Source of the DNA: HyVt-477 sp965224605
GTDB taxonomy: Bacteria; Pseudomonadota; Gammaproteobacteria; Thiotrichales; Thiotrichaceae
Length of the DNA: 64,000 bases
Assembly: GCA_965224605.1 (NCBI GenBank)
Contig: CBDCZP010000001.1
Coordinates: forward strand, 372,001 to 436,000
Direction: 5' to 3'
The notes beneath the pieces were generated by a model, which was given only the letters and a program-made list of their open reading frames with translations, was not told the origin of the DNA and did no database searches. Shown piece after piece: positions 8,515 through 16,631 of this stretch (positions within the stretch are counted from its first letter, which is position 1; every line of letters begins with the position of its first letter). The position numbers and the translations under genes were made by a program.

Positions 8515-8547
8515 AAAGCTCCTTTTATCGGGGCTTTATCTTTTTTT
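8515..8547 (+). terminator. Rho-independent terminator
   Basis: AAAGCTCC (8515-8522) pairs with GGGGCTTT (8530-8537; one G-T pair) and is followed by ATC and seven T. It sits between the small secreted protein and thrS, ending the upstream transcript. Confidence 0.85.
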
Positions 8548-8582
8548 GTACCTTATGGCTGGTTTGCAATTTAGTTTGCTAT

Positions 8583-8588
8583 TATAAT
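8583..8588 (+). promoter_or_regulatory. Possible -10 element for thrS
   Basis: A perfect TATAAT lies about 105 bases before the thrS start and after the upstream terminator. No good -35 is spaced 16-18 bases upstream (TTGCAA at 8564 is too close), so the promoter call is tentative. The ~100-base leader leaves room for the operator hairpins by which ThrRS represses its own translation in E. coli; I could not draw them convincingly. Confidence 0.35.
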
Positions 8589-8693
8589 GCCGATCTTTTT
8601 GGGGTTGCTGATATGTTGACCATGCAACTTTTGTCTTGCGATATAAAATAACACACGTGGTCTTGCGTAAGGATCACCACTGGAGAAATAATA

Positions 8694-10616
8694 ATGCCGG
8701 TAATCTCTCTGCCTGATGGCAGTCAACGCTCATTTGACAACGCAGTCACTATTTTTGATGTTGCCTCGGATATTGGACCTGGTCTTGCTAAAGCTGCTTT
8801 AGCGGGAAAAGTAAATGGTGAGATCGTCGATACTTCTTACCTTATAGAAAATGATAGCGAATTAAGTATTATCACCTCGCGTGACGATGCAGGTCTGGAA
8901 ATCATCCGACATTCATCTGCACATTTGATGGCGCAAGCCGTTAAGCAACTCTATCCAGATGCACAAGTCACTATTGGTCCTGTCATAGAAGATGGTTTTT
9001 TCTATGATTTTGCGATGCAGAAAATGTTAACTCCAGAAGACTTAATTGCGATTGAAAAACGCATGAAGGAGATTATTAAGCAGAAAGTCCCTGTAGAGCG
9101 AAGTGTGATGGCGCGTGATGAAGCGGTTAGTTTCTTTCGTGACATGGGTGAAGAATATAAAGCAGAAATCATCGAAAGCATTCCTGAAGATCAGGAGTTA
9201 TCATTATATCGTCAAGGTGATTTCATTGATTTATGTCGCGGCCCTCATGTTCCTAATACCGGTTCAATTCCATCGGTAAAACTAACAAAGCTGGCGGGCG
9301 CATATTGGCGTGGCGATTCTAATAATGAGCAATTACAGCGTATTTATGGAACAGCATGGGCAAATAAGAAAGAACTCAATGCCTATTTAAAAAGACTGGA
9401 AGAAGCTGAAAAACGTAACCATCGTAAAATTGGTCGTCAGTTAGATTTGTTTCATATTCAAGAAGAAGCACCTGGGCAGGTGTTTTGGCATGACAAAGGC
9501 TGGACAATCTACAATACGATTGAACAGTACATGCGTAATAAGCAATACGCACATGGCTATAAAGAAATAAAAACACCACAATTGGTTGATTTCTCTTTGT
9601 GGGAGCGCTCAGGTCACGCAGCCAAATACAGTGATGATATGTTCACGCTGGATTCTGATGGTAGGCAATTCGCTATTAAGCCAATGAATTGTCCATGTCA
9701 TGTGCAAGTGTTCAATCAGGGTTTAAAAAGTTATCGTGATTTACCACTAAGGCTGGCAGAATTCGGTTCTTGTCATCGAAACGAGATGTCAGGTGCGTTA
9801 AATGGCTTGATGCGAGTGCGTGCTTTTGTACAGGATGATGCACATATTTTCTGTACGGAAGAGCAAATCGAATCAGAAGTGAGCGATTTCATCAATTTCC
9901 TGCATGAAGTTTATGAGGACTTTGGTTTTACAGAAGTCATTTATCGTTTATCTACACGACCTGAAAACCGGGTAGGTAGTGACGAAGTATGGGACAAATC
10001 TGAAAGAGCATTAGCAGAGGCCATGGACGCTAAAGGTCTAGATTGGCAAGAGCAACCAGGAGAAGGTGCTTTCTATGGTCCAAAAATTGAATTTTCATTG
10101 AAAGACTGCATGGGGCGTGTTTGGCAACTAGGCACCATTCAAGTTGACTTTTCTATGCCAGAACGTCTTGATGCGCAATATGTGGCAGAAGATGGATCAC
10201 GTCCTGTTCCGGTTATGTTGCATCGAGCAATTCTAGGATCATTTGAGCGTTTTATCGGTATTTTGATCGAACATTTCGAAGGAAAATTTCCAACATGGTT
10301 GTCGCCAGAACAGGTTGTGGTGATGAATATTACTGACAAACAGGCAGATTATGTTGAAAAAGTAGTAGAAAAGCTCAAAAATGCAGGTATTAGAGCAATT
10401 TCGGACTTGAGAAATGAGAAGATAGGCTTTAAAATCCGCGAGCACACTTTACAACGCATTCCGTATTTATTGGTCACAGGTGATCGTGAAGTTGAAATGG
10501 AATCTATTGCAGTGCGTACAAGATCAGGAGACGATTTAGGAACATTGTCTGTTGATGAATTTATTAATAAGATTAATGCTGAGATTGCACATCGTAGTTT
10601 ACACAGTTCAGTTTAA
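8694..10616 (+). CDS. thrS: Threonine-tRNA ligase
   Basis: A 640-residue class II synthetase, full length (E. coli 642). It has an N-terminal TGS domain (about 1-62), the editing/SAD domain with H73-SSA-H77 and the CRGPH motif near 181, the catalytic core with zinc ligand Cys333 in MNCPCHVQVF, and a C-terminal anticodon-binding domain (about 540-640). It attaches threonine to tRNA-Thr and edits Ser-tRNA-Thr. It heads the thrS-infC-rpmI-rplT cluster, with infC 20 bases downstream. GGAG before ATG 8694. Confidence 0.98.
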   Translation: MPVISLPDGSQRSFDNAVTIFDVASDIGPGLAKAALAGKVNGEIVDTSYLIENDSELSIITSRDDAGLEIIRHSSAHLMAQAVKQLYPDAQVTIGPVIEDGFFYDFAMQKMLTPEDLIAIEKRMKEIIKQKVPVERSVMARDEAVSFFRDMGEEYKAEIIESIPEDQELSLYRQGDFIDLCRGPHVPNTGSIPSVKLTKLAGAYWRGDSNNEQLQRIYGTAWANKKELNAYLKRLEEAEKRNHRKIGRQLDLFHIQEEAPGQVFWHDKGWTIYNTIEQYMRNKQYAHGYKEIKTPQLVDFSLWERSGHAAKYSDDMFTLDSDGRQFAIKPMNCPCHVQVFNQGLKSYRDLPLRLAEFGSCHRNEMSGALNGLMRVRAFVQDDAHIFCTEEQIESEVSDFINFLHEVYEDFGFTEVIYRLSTRPENRVGSDEVWDKSERALAEAMDAKGLDWQEQPGEGAFYGPKIEFSLKDCMGRVWQLGTIQVDFSMPERLDAQYVAEDGSRPVPVMLHRAILGSFERFIGILIEHFEGKFPTWLSPEQVVVMNITDKQADYVEKVVEKLKNAGIRAISDLRNEKIGFKIREHTLQRIPYLLVTGDREVEMESIAVRTRSGDDLGTLSVDEFINKINAEIAHRSLHSSV

Positions 10617-10636
10617 GCCTATTGGAGAAATAACAC

Positions 10637-11212
10637 ATCGCCGGAAAGAAAAAAAAGCAACAAATTAATGACAATATCACATCAGCTGATATTCGTTTAA
10701 TTGACGCAGAAGGGGAAAACCGAGGGGTTGTAACCCTAGAAGAAGCTAAGCAAGTAGCAGCCGATGCGAATTTAGATTTGGTGGAAATTGTACCCAATGC
10801 TAAACCGCCAGTTTGCCGTGTCATGGATTTTGGTAAGTTCAAGTTCGAAGAAAGCAAGAAAAAATCACAATCTAAAAAGAAAACGAAAAAGACACAGCTA
10901 AAAGAAATCAAGCTTAGACCCGGTACGGATATTGGTGATTACAACATCAAGCTGCGTAAACTTATCGAGTTTCTTGAAGTGGGCGATAAAACAAAAGTTA
11001 CTGTACGTTTTCGTGGGCGTGAAATGGCGCATCGCGAATTGGGCATGCAAATGTTGAAACGTATTGAAAAAGACCTTGCGGACTATGGTTCAGTTGAGCA
11101 ACATCCAAAGATGGAAGGCCGGCAGATGATGATGACATTGGGTCCACATTCTGCGCAGGATAAAGCGGCGATTGAAGCAGCTAAGAAGCAAGCTGAAAAA
11201 GACGCGAGTTAA
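10637..11212 (+). CDS. infC: Translation initiation factor IF-3, AUC start
   Basis: The frame that encodes IF-3 has no ATG/GTG/TTG near the expected N-terminus; the upstream in-frame stop is TAA 10631. The first plausible start is ATC 10637, 9 bases after GGAG (10624-10627), giving 191 residues that begin (M)AGKKKQQINDN. Both IF-3 domains are present: N-domain to about residue 75 with NAKPPVCRVMDFGKF, a lysine-rich linker, and the C-domain with KVTVRFRGREMAHRELG. IF-3 blocks 50S joining and rejects wrong start codons. A non-canonical start lets it repress its own mRNA, as the AUU start does in E. coli. TTG 10778 would lose 47 residues of the N-domain and is unlikely. Confidence 0.9.
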   Translation: MAGKKKKQQINDNITSADIRLIDAEGENRGVVTLEEAKQVAADANLDLVEIVPNAKPPVCRVMDFGKFKFEESKKKSQSKKKTKKTQLKEIKLRPGTDIGDYNIKLRKLIEFLEVGDKTKVTVRFRGREMAHRELGMQMLKRIEKDLADYGSVEQHPKMEGRQMMMTLGPHSAQDKAAIEAAKKQAEKDAS

Positions 11213-11240
11213 CAATACAAGATATAAACTAATTTTTTAC

Positions 11241-11279
11241 CATTCCTTTAAGGTGAGGCACTCTTAAGGAATGTTTTTT
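11241..11279 (+). terminator. Intrinsic terminator between infC and rpmI
   Basis: CATTCCTTTAAG and CTTAAGGAATG form an 11-pair stem (one bulged T) followed by TTTTTT. It would uncouple infC from the ribosomal protein genes or act as an attenuator. No separate promoter for rpmI was identified. Confidence 0.75.
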
Positions 11280-11328
11280 AACTTAATCTGCTAATCAAAT
11301 TTGATAGAAGCAGAAATAGGAGACGAAG

Positions 11329-11526
11329 ATGCCTAAGATGAAAACCAACCGCGGCGCTGCAAAGCGATTCCGCAAGCGTGCTAATGGCACCTACAAATGT
11401 AAGCAATCTCACTTGCGTCATATTCTGACCAAGAAATCCTCAAAACGTAAGCGTCATTTACGTGCGGGTGATGTCGTAGAAAAGTGCGATACCCCTGCAG
11501 TTCGTAAAATGTTACCTTATTCATAA
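11329..11526 (+). CDS. rpmI: 50S ribosomal protein bL35
   Basis: A 65-residue, very basic protein with the family start MPKMKTNRGAAKRFRKRANG and the central HLRHILTKKSSKRKRHLR. Length is standard. AGGAGACG precedes ATG 11329. It lies 25 bases before rplT, as in nearly all bacteria, and binds 23S rRNA in the large subunit. Confidence 0.98.
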   Translation: MPKMKTNRGAAKRFRKRANGTYKCKQSHLRHILTKKSSKRKRHLRAGDVVEKCDTPAVRKMLPYS

Positions 11527-11551
11527 CGTATTATTATAGAGGTCTTGAGAA

Positions 11552-11911
11552 ATGGCTAGAGTAAAACGTGGCGTAACCGCTCACAAAAAACACAAAAAAG
11601 TATTAAAGAAAGCAAAAGGTTATTACGGCGCACGAAGCCGTGTATATCGTGTTGCGACACAGGCAGTCACCAAAGCAGGTCAATATGCTTATCGTGATCG
11701 TCGTCAAAAGAAGCGTCAATTCCGTCGTTTATGGATTGTACGTATCAATGCGGCTGCACGACTGTTCGACCTTTCATACAGTCGTCTAATTAATGGACTA
11801 AGCAAAGCTGAGATCGAAATTGATCGTAAAGTGTTGGCTGACCTTGCAGTACATGATATTGATGCTTTTGGTAAAATAGCAGAGCAAGCGAAAGCCGCCC
11901 TAGCTGAATAA
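11552..11911 (+). CDS. rplT: 50S ribosomal protein bL20
   Basis: A 119-residue basic protein, full length, with family motifs MARVKRGVTAHKKHKK and GYYGARSRVYRVA and the C-terminal domain that both assembles the 50S subunit and, in E. coli, represses rpmI-rplT translation. A strong terminator follows. Confidence 0.98.
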   Translation: MARVKRGVTAHKKHKKVLKKAKGYYGARSRVYRVATQAVTKAGQYAYRDRRQKKRQFRRLWIVRINAAARLFDLSYSRLINGLSKAEIEIDRKVLADLAVHDIDAFGKIAEQAKAALAE

Positions 11912-11947
11912 TTTTACCTATACTTAGTTTAAATTGTTGAATGCAGA

Positions 11948-11979
11948 ACGGGGATAGGCGTGAGTCTATCCCCGTTTTT
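11948..11979 (+). terminator. Strong terminator after rplT
   Basis: ACGGGGATAG (11948-11957) pairs perfectly with CTATCCCCGT (11966-11975) over an 8-base loop, followed by a T-run to 11979. It ends the thrS-rplT unit, so pheST needs its own promoter or relies on readthrough. Confidence 0.92.
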
Positions 11980-12043
11980 GTTTATTAGATTTATTGGTAA
12001 AACTCCCCCCATTCTTTAATGAGGGTGTTGTAGAAGCTAAATT

Positions 12044-12125
12044 GTAGGTCGTATAAGCGATAGCGCCATACGACAAAAGCCGTTAATTCAGCACCTTGCC
12101 GGATAGCGTACCTTATCCGACCTAC
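12044..12125 (-). repeat. 82-bp palindromic dispersed repeat, copy 1
   Basis: Begins GTAGGTCGTATAAGCG and ends CCTTATCCGACCTAC, so the ends are inverted repeats. Its reverse complement matches the repeat at 48889-48970 along its full length (about 80% by eye), so this copy is in opposite orientation. It is flanked by two imperfect direct copies of a CCCC-ATTCTTTAATGAGGG-TTGTAG type hairpin (about 12006-12032 and 12145-12167). The whole block forms the leader of pheS. Confidence 0.8.
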
Positions 12126-12180
12126 AAGAATATTGCTTTTTCGACCCCCTCTTAATGGGGGATTGTAGTGGAGAAGACCC

Positions 12181-13200
12181 TTGCAAGAACTCGAACAATT
12201 AGTCACTGATGCGCAGCAAAAAATTACTGCTACCACATCATTAAGTGATTTGGATCAGGTACGTGTTGAATATCTGGGAAAGAAAGGTTTACTGACAATA
12301 CAGTTAAAACAGTTAGGAAAACTACCGGCTGAAGATCGTCGTGAGGCTGGGCAAACGATTAACAAAGCGAAACAGCAAGTTAATGCCGAAGTAGAAACCC
12401 GTAAAGTGGCTTTAGAGAGCGAAGCGTTAAATGCTCGGTTGCAGCAAGAAAGTGTAGATGTGACTTTGCCAGGTAGAAAGATGTCAACAGGTGGGTTACA
12501 TCCGGTTACTCGCACCATTAAGCGTATTGAGTCTATCTTTGTGCAGTTAGGCTTTGATGTCGCTGAAGGGCCAGAAATTGAAGATGATTTTCATAACTTC
12601 ACGGCATTAAATATACCAGAACATCATCCTGCCAGAGCGATGCATGACACCTTTTATTTTGATGATGGCTCTTTGTTGCGTACACACACTTCGCCTGTGC
12701 AAGTGCGTGTTATGGAAAGTCAGGAAGCGCCTGTTCGCGTCATCGCGCCAGGTCGGGTTTATCGCTGTGATTCTGATATAACCCACACACCGATGTTTCA
12801 TCAAGTGGAAGGTTTAATGGTCGATGAGGGTGTGTCATTTGCCGATCTGAAAGGCATTCTTGAAGCCTTTTTTAAGGAGTTTTTTGAGGTCGATGATTTA
12901 CCCACACGCTTTCGCAATTCCTTTTTCCCGTTCACAGAACCCTCGGCTGAAACCGATATTCAATGTGTTCAATGTCAGGGTGATGGCTGTAAAGTCTGCT
13001 CTCATACGGGCTGGCTGGAAGTGATGGGTTGCGGCATGGTACATCCTAATGTGTTAGAAATGGCAAATATTGATTCGGAAAAATATACCGGTTTTGCCTT
13101 TGGCTTCGGTGTAGAGCGTTTGGCTATGTTGCGTTATGGCATCGATGATTTACGCATATTCTTTGATAATGATCTGAGATTTCTCAGACAATTCAACTAA
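12181..13200 (+). CDS. pheS: Phenylalanine-tRNA ligase alpha subunit, UUG start
   Basis: A 339-residue class II catalytic subunit (E. coli 327), with an N-terminal coiled coil (about 1-90), then motif-2 region and FGFGVERLAMLRYGI near the C-terminus (motif 3). Start is TTG 12181, 7 bases after GGAG 12170-12173; it aligns with the usual N-terminus (LQELEQLVTDA) and the next in-frame Met is far inside. A cysteine pair CVQCQGDGCKVC (about 261-272) is typical of the family. PheS forms an alpha2beta2 enzyme with PheT, 19 bases downstream. The repeat-filled leader replaces the pheM leader-peptide attenuator of E. coli; none was seen. Confidence 0.96.
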   Translation: MQELEQLVTDAQQKITATTSLSDLDQVRVEYLGKKGLLTIQLKQLGKLPAEDRREAGQTINKAKQQVNAEVETRKVALESEALNARLQQESVDVTLPGRKMSTGGLHPVTRTIKRIESIFVQLGFDVAEGPEIEDDFHNFTALNIPEHHPARAMHDTFYFDDGSLLRTHTSPVQVRVMESQEAPVRVIAPGRVYRCDSDITHTPMFHQVEGLMVDEGVSFADLKGILEAFFKEFFEVDDLPTRFRNSFFPFTEPSAETDIQCVQCQGDGCKVCSHTGWLEVMGCGMVHPNVLEMANIDSEKYTGFAFGFGVERLAMLRYGIDDLRIFFDNDLRFLRQFN

Positions 13201-13219
13201 GCCAAGAGGAAATACAAAG

Positions 13220-15607
13220 ATGAAAGTCAGTGAACAATGGCTTCGGGAACTTGTAAATCCCAAGCTTGATATTGAAGATATAGCTGAAAAACTTACCTTT
13301 GCGGGTGTAGAGCTAGATGGGATAGGTTCTGTTGCTAATGATTTCACTAAGGTAGTGGTTGGGCAGATTACCCAAATAGAACAACACCCTGATGCAGATA
13401 GACTCAAAGTTTGTCAGGTTGATGTAGGGCAAGATGAGGCTATTCAGATTGTTACTAATGTCACTTCAATCGTTGAAGGGCAAAAAGTCCCCGTTGCGAC
13501 GATTGGAGCTAAGTTGCCTGAGCCTGATGGTTCTATCTTTAAAATCAAGAAATCCAAACTGCGTGGTGTGCTATCCCAAGGCATGTTCTGTGGTGCTGAA
13601 ACGTTAGGCATTGATGATTCGTCAGAAGGCTTACTCTGCATTCCTGAAGGCGCTGCATTGGGTGTTGATCTTCGTGAAGTCTTAGATTTGAGCGATAAGA
13701 TTCTGGACTTGGATATCACTCCAAATCGTGCGGATTGCTTGAGTATGATTGGTGTGGCAAGAGAAGTCGGCGTGCTGACGGAAACTGATGTTATTGAGAT
13801 TGAACTGGTTGAAATTACAGAAGTTATTGATAAAACCCTCCCCGTTGAAATAAAAGCAGCAGATGCTTGCAAGCGTTATGCTGGACGAATTATCAGCAAT
13901 GTCAGCACAACAGCAAAAACGCCAGACTGGATGGTGCAAAAACTACAACGTGGAGGCATTCGTAGTTTAAGTGCGGTGGTCGATATTACCAACTTTGTGT
14001 TGCTGGAACTGGGTCAACCCATGCACGCATTTGACTTGGACAAACTGCAATCGGGCATTCAAGTAAGAATGGCGAATAAAGGTGAAAGCCTTGAATTACT
14101 AGATGGTAATACGATTGAGTTACAGGAAAATAGTTTAGTGATTGCTGATGCTAAAGGTGCAATAGCACTTGCTGGCATCATGGGTGGTTTGCCTACCTCG
14201 GTGACAGACGACACACAACATATATTCCTTGAAAGTGCTTATTTTGTGCCGGAGGCTATTGCGGGTAAGGCGCGTAGCTATGGACTACATACAGACTCAT
14301 CACATCGTTTTGAGCGTGGAGTTTCTCCTGATTTGCAAGTTAGAGCGATCCAGCGAGCAACTCAGCTTATTATTGAGATATGTGGTGGTGAGCCTGCTGA
14401 AGTAGGCGATACCATCACGGATGCTGATTTGCTATTTAGAGAGGAGATTCAACTGCGTGAGAAACGTATCTCTCGATTATTAGGGATTACCATTCCTGCT
14501 AGTAAGATTGAATCTATATTGCAACGTTTAGGCTGTAAAATCACCGCTAACGAAGAAGGCTGGAAGGTTGTTCCACCACTATTTAGATTTGATATTTCTG
14601 TGGAGGTTGATCTGATCGAAGAGCTGGCAAGGATCAACGGTTATGATCAGATCCCCGCCACTTTGCGTAAAATGACTCCTCTGGTTGTACAATCAAGTGA
14701 AGCTGAAATTAAGTTAGATGTGTTCCATAAAGTATTGACTTCACAGGGATACCAAGAAGTGATAAGCTATAGTTTTGTTGATGAAAATATTGAAAAACTA
14801 TTATCACCTGAACTTGAGGCTGTTAAACTAGCAAATCCAATATCGACCGAGTTATCGGTGATGCGCACCACGTTGTGGTCGGGTTTGTTGAAAACCATTA
14901 GCTATAATTTAAAGCGTCAACAAAATAGGGCTAGAGTTTTTGAAACAGGCTTAACATTTGTGAAGACTGCTTCGGGTTTAACGCAGCGCAAGAAGATATC
15001 AGGGGCTATTACAGGGTCACTTTATGAACCTCAATGGGCACAAAAATCAACTCAGGTAGATTTTTTTGATATTAAAGGAGATGTAGAGGCTTTGCTAGCG
15101 GAAGTAGTGGGCGGGGAGTTTGAATTTAAAAGAGATGTTCATTCTTCGTTACATCCTGGTCAGTCAGCGAAAATTATTTACCGTAATCAAACCGTAGGAT
15201 GGGTAGGTGCATTGCATCCCAGCCTTGAAAAAGAGCTTGGATTAGGTCAATGTATCTACTTATTCGAGCTGGATATTGAGAATATCAGTAACAGAGAGAT
15301 ACCTGCTTATTCAAAGGTATCCGCTTATCCGGCTATACAACGCGATCTGGCGTTATTAGTTGAAGAAAAAGTTTCTTATGCAGATATTGCGCGTGTGATA
15401 AAAAAATCTGAAATAGTTCAATTAGTTGACTATTATTTATTTGATAGTTATTCAGGAGCGGGTATTCCTGATGGACAGAAAAGTCTTGCGTTAAGCTTGA
15501 TTTTTCAAGATGTTTCACGCACATTAGAGGAATCAGAAATAACAATGAGTACTAACACACTAGTTAACCTGTTAGAGCAGCAATTAGGTGCTGTTTTAAG
15601 AAACTAG
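13220..15607 (+). CDS. pheT: Phenylalanine-tRNA ligase beta subunit
   Basis: A 795-residue protein, same length as E. coli. Order: N-terminal and tRNA-binding EMAP-like domain (about 40-150, VVVGQITQIEQHPDADRLKVCQVD), B3/B4 editing domain (about 210-390), B5 and catalytic-like core (400-690), and C-terminal anticodon-binding FDX-ACB domain (about 700-795, AYPAIQRDLALLVEE). It completes the alpha2beta2 enzyme and removes mischarged Tyr. AGAGGA before ATG 13220. Confidence 0.98.
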   Translation: MKVSEQWLRELVNPKLDIEDIAEKLTFAGVELDGIGSVANDFTKVVVGQITQIEQHPDADRLKVCQVDVGQDEAIQIVTNVTSIVEGQKVPVATIGAKLPEPDGSIFKIKKSKLRGVLSQGMFCGAETLGIDDSSEGLLCIPEGAALGVDLREVLDLSDKILDLDITPNRADCLSMIGVAREVGVLTETDVIEIELVEITEVIDKTLPVEIKAADACKRYAGRIISNVSTTAKTPDWMVQKLQRGGIRSLSAVVDITNFVLLELGQPMHAFDLDKLQSGIQVRMANKGESLELLDGNTIELQENSLVIADAKGAIALAGIMGGLPTSVTDDTQHIFLESAYFVPEAIAGKARSYGLHTDSSHRFERGVSPDLQVRAIQRATQLIIEICGGEPAEVGDTITDADLLFREEIQLREKRISRLLGITIPASKIESILQRLGCKITANEEGWKVVPPLFRFDISVEVDLIEELARINGYDQIPATLRKMTPLVVQSSEAEIKLDVFHKVLTSQGYQEVISYSFVDENIEKLLSPELEAVKLANPISTELSVMRTTLWSGLLKTISYNLKRQQNRARVFETGLTFVKTASGLTQRKKISGAITGSLYEPQWAQKSTQVDFFDIKGDVEALLAEVVGGEFEFKRDVHSSLHPGQSAKIIYRNQTVGWVGALHPSLEKELGLGQCIYLFELDIENISNREIPAYSKVSAYPAIQRDLALLVEEKVSYADIARVIKKSEIVQLVDYYLFDSYSGAGIPDGQKSLALSLIFQDVSRTLEESEITMSTNTLVNLLEQQLGAVLRN

Positions 15608-15623
15608 TGTTGAAACTAGTGTT
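15600..15623 (+). repeat. Tandem 12-bp duplication over the pheT stop
   Basis: GAAACTAGTGTT occurs twice in a row; the first copy contains the pheT stop codon TAG. It is probably a recent slippage duplication without effect on the protein. Confidence 0.6.
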
Positions 15624-15703
15624 AGAGAGGTTAGTAGTAAAGAAATCATGATTCTGATGGTAAGAAAAAATTGAGATTGTAGGACAATAATGGAGCGATT
15701 GAA

Positions 15704-16003
15704 ATGACTTTAACAAAGGCAGATATAGTAGAAAACTTATATGAAGAAGTAGGATTGAATAAACGTGAAGCTAAAGACTTGGTAGAAATGTTCTTTGAAG
15801 AGATCAAGTCTGCTTTGGAGCAAGGTATTAACGTTAAATTTTCAGGTTTTGGCAACTTTATGTTGAGAGACAAAAGTGAACGCCCTGGTAGAAACCCGAA
15901 TTCTGGTGAAGAGATTCCTGTTAGCGCACGTAGAGTGGTGACTTTCCGTCCCGGACAAAAGCTAAAGCATCGAGTAGAAACATATGCTGGAACCGACAAA
16001 TAA
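15704..16003 (+). CDS. ihfA: Integration host factor alpha subunit
   Basis: A 99-residue HU/IHF-family DNA-bending protein. It starts MTLTKADIVENLYEEVGLNKREAKDLVE and carries the beta-arm region GRNPNSGEEIPVSARRVVTFRPGQKLK with the intercalating Pro typical of IHF. Location after pheT is the standard gammaproteobacterial place for ihfA, and pheT-ihfA are usually co-transcribed. It pairs with IHF-beta, not in the window. Confidence 0.97.
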   Translation: MTLTKADIVENLYEEVGLNKREAKDLVEMFFEEIKSALEQGINVKFSGFGNFMLRDKSERPGRNPNSGEEIPVSARRVVTFRPGQKLKHRVETYAGTDK

Positions 16004-16349
16004 TAACGAACTTCCTGCCATCCCTGGTAAGCGGTATTTTACCATTGGCGAAGTCAGTAAACTATGCGGCGTAAAGTCGCATGTTTTACGTTACTGGGAA
16101 CAAGAGTTCCCTAATCTGAAGCCTATGAAACGTCGAGGAAATCGACGTTACTATCAACGGCAAGATGTGTTGTTAATCCGACAAATTCGTAGTTTGCTCT
16201 ACGAAAACGGGTATACCATCAGTGGTGCACGGCAGAAATTAAATGGCGATGAGGCAGATCAAGATCATGCCCAGACTCATTTGCTAGTTAAACAACTCAT
16301 TGGTGAGCTAGAGGATATACTACATACCATCAAGGGTGTGTCGGTGTAA
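15984..16349 (+). CDS. MerR-family regulator next to ihfA
   Basis: A 121-residue protein with an N-terminal MerR winged helix (about 16-85: YFTIGEVSKLCGVKSHVLRYWEQEFP, then RRGNRRYYQRQDVLLIRQI) and a short C-terminal coiled coil, with no effector domain. A short MerR gene downstream of ihfA is common in Gammaproteobacteria; its target is not known. The start overlaps the end of ihfA by 20 bases, so the two are translated from one message. Confidence 0.9.
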   Translation: MLEPTNNNELPAIPGKRYFTIGEVSKLCGVKSHVLRYWEQEFPNLKPMKRRGNRRYYQRQDVLLIRQIRSLLYENGYTISGARQKLNGDEADQDHAQTHLLVKQLIGELEDILHTIKGVSV

Positions 16350-16631
16350 TTGTTTCAGTATAACGCTTTCATCTTGGTTTGGTGATGACGCTTTCTATTC
16401 CTAATAGTTAATTATATATTTTAAAATAAAGGCTCAGAAACTAAACCCACTGAATATCATCAAAAAATAACGTTTTATATTATTAATAAACATCAAACAC
16501 CTTCTTTATGTCATCATTTCAGGTGACAAAACAATAAATCAATTTGCCATGTTGGTGCGACCTGCATACAATTGGCTGTTTTGTGGGTAAAGTATTTACC
16601 CATTTTAATATCAACAGATTTGGAGCAAGCT

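Noticed and set aside
10778..10780. TTG as start of infC
   Set aside because: It would delete most of the IF-3 N-domain, which is clearly encoded upstream in the same frame.
16350..16560. tRNA-Pro expected near ihfA in some Gammaproteobacteria
   Set aside because: No cloverleaf or T-loop sequence could be found in this stretch.
16572..16631. Longer N-terminus for HflK
   Set aside because: The frame is open here, but the GGAG site and the family start MPWNEPGG place the start at 16632.
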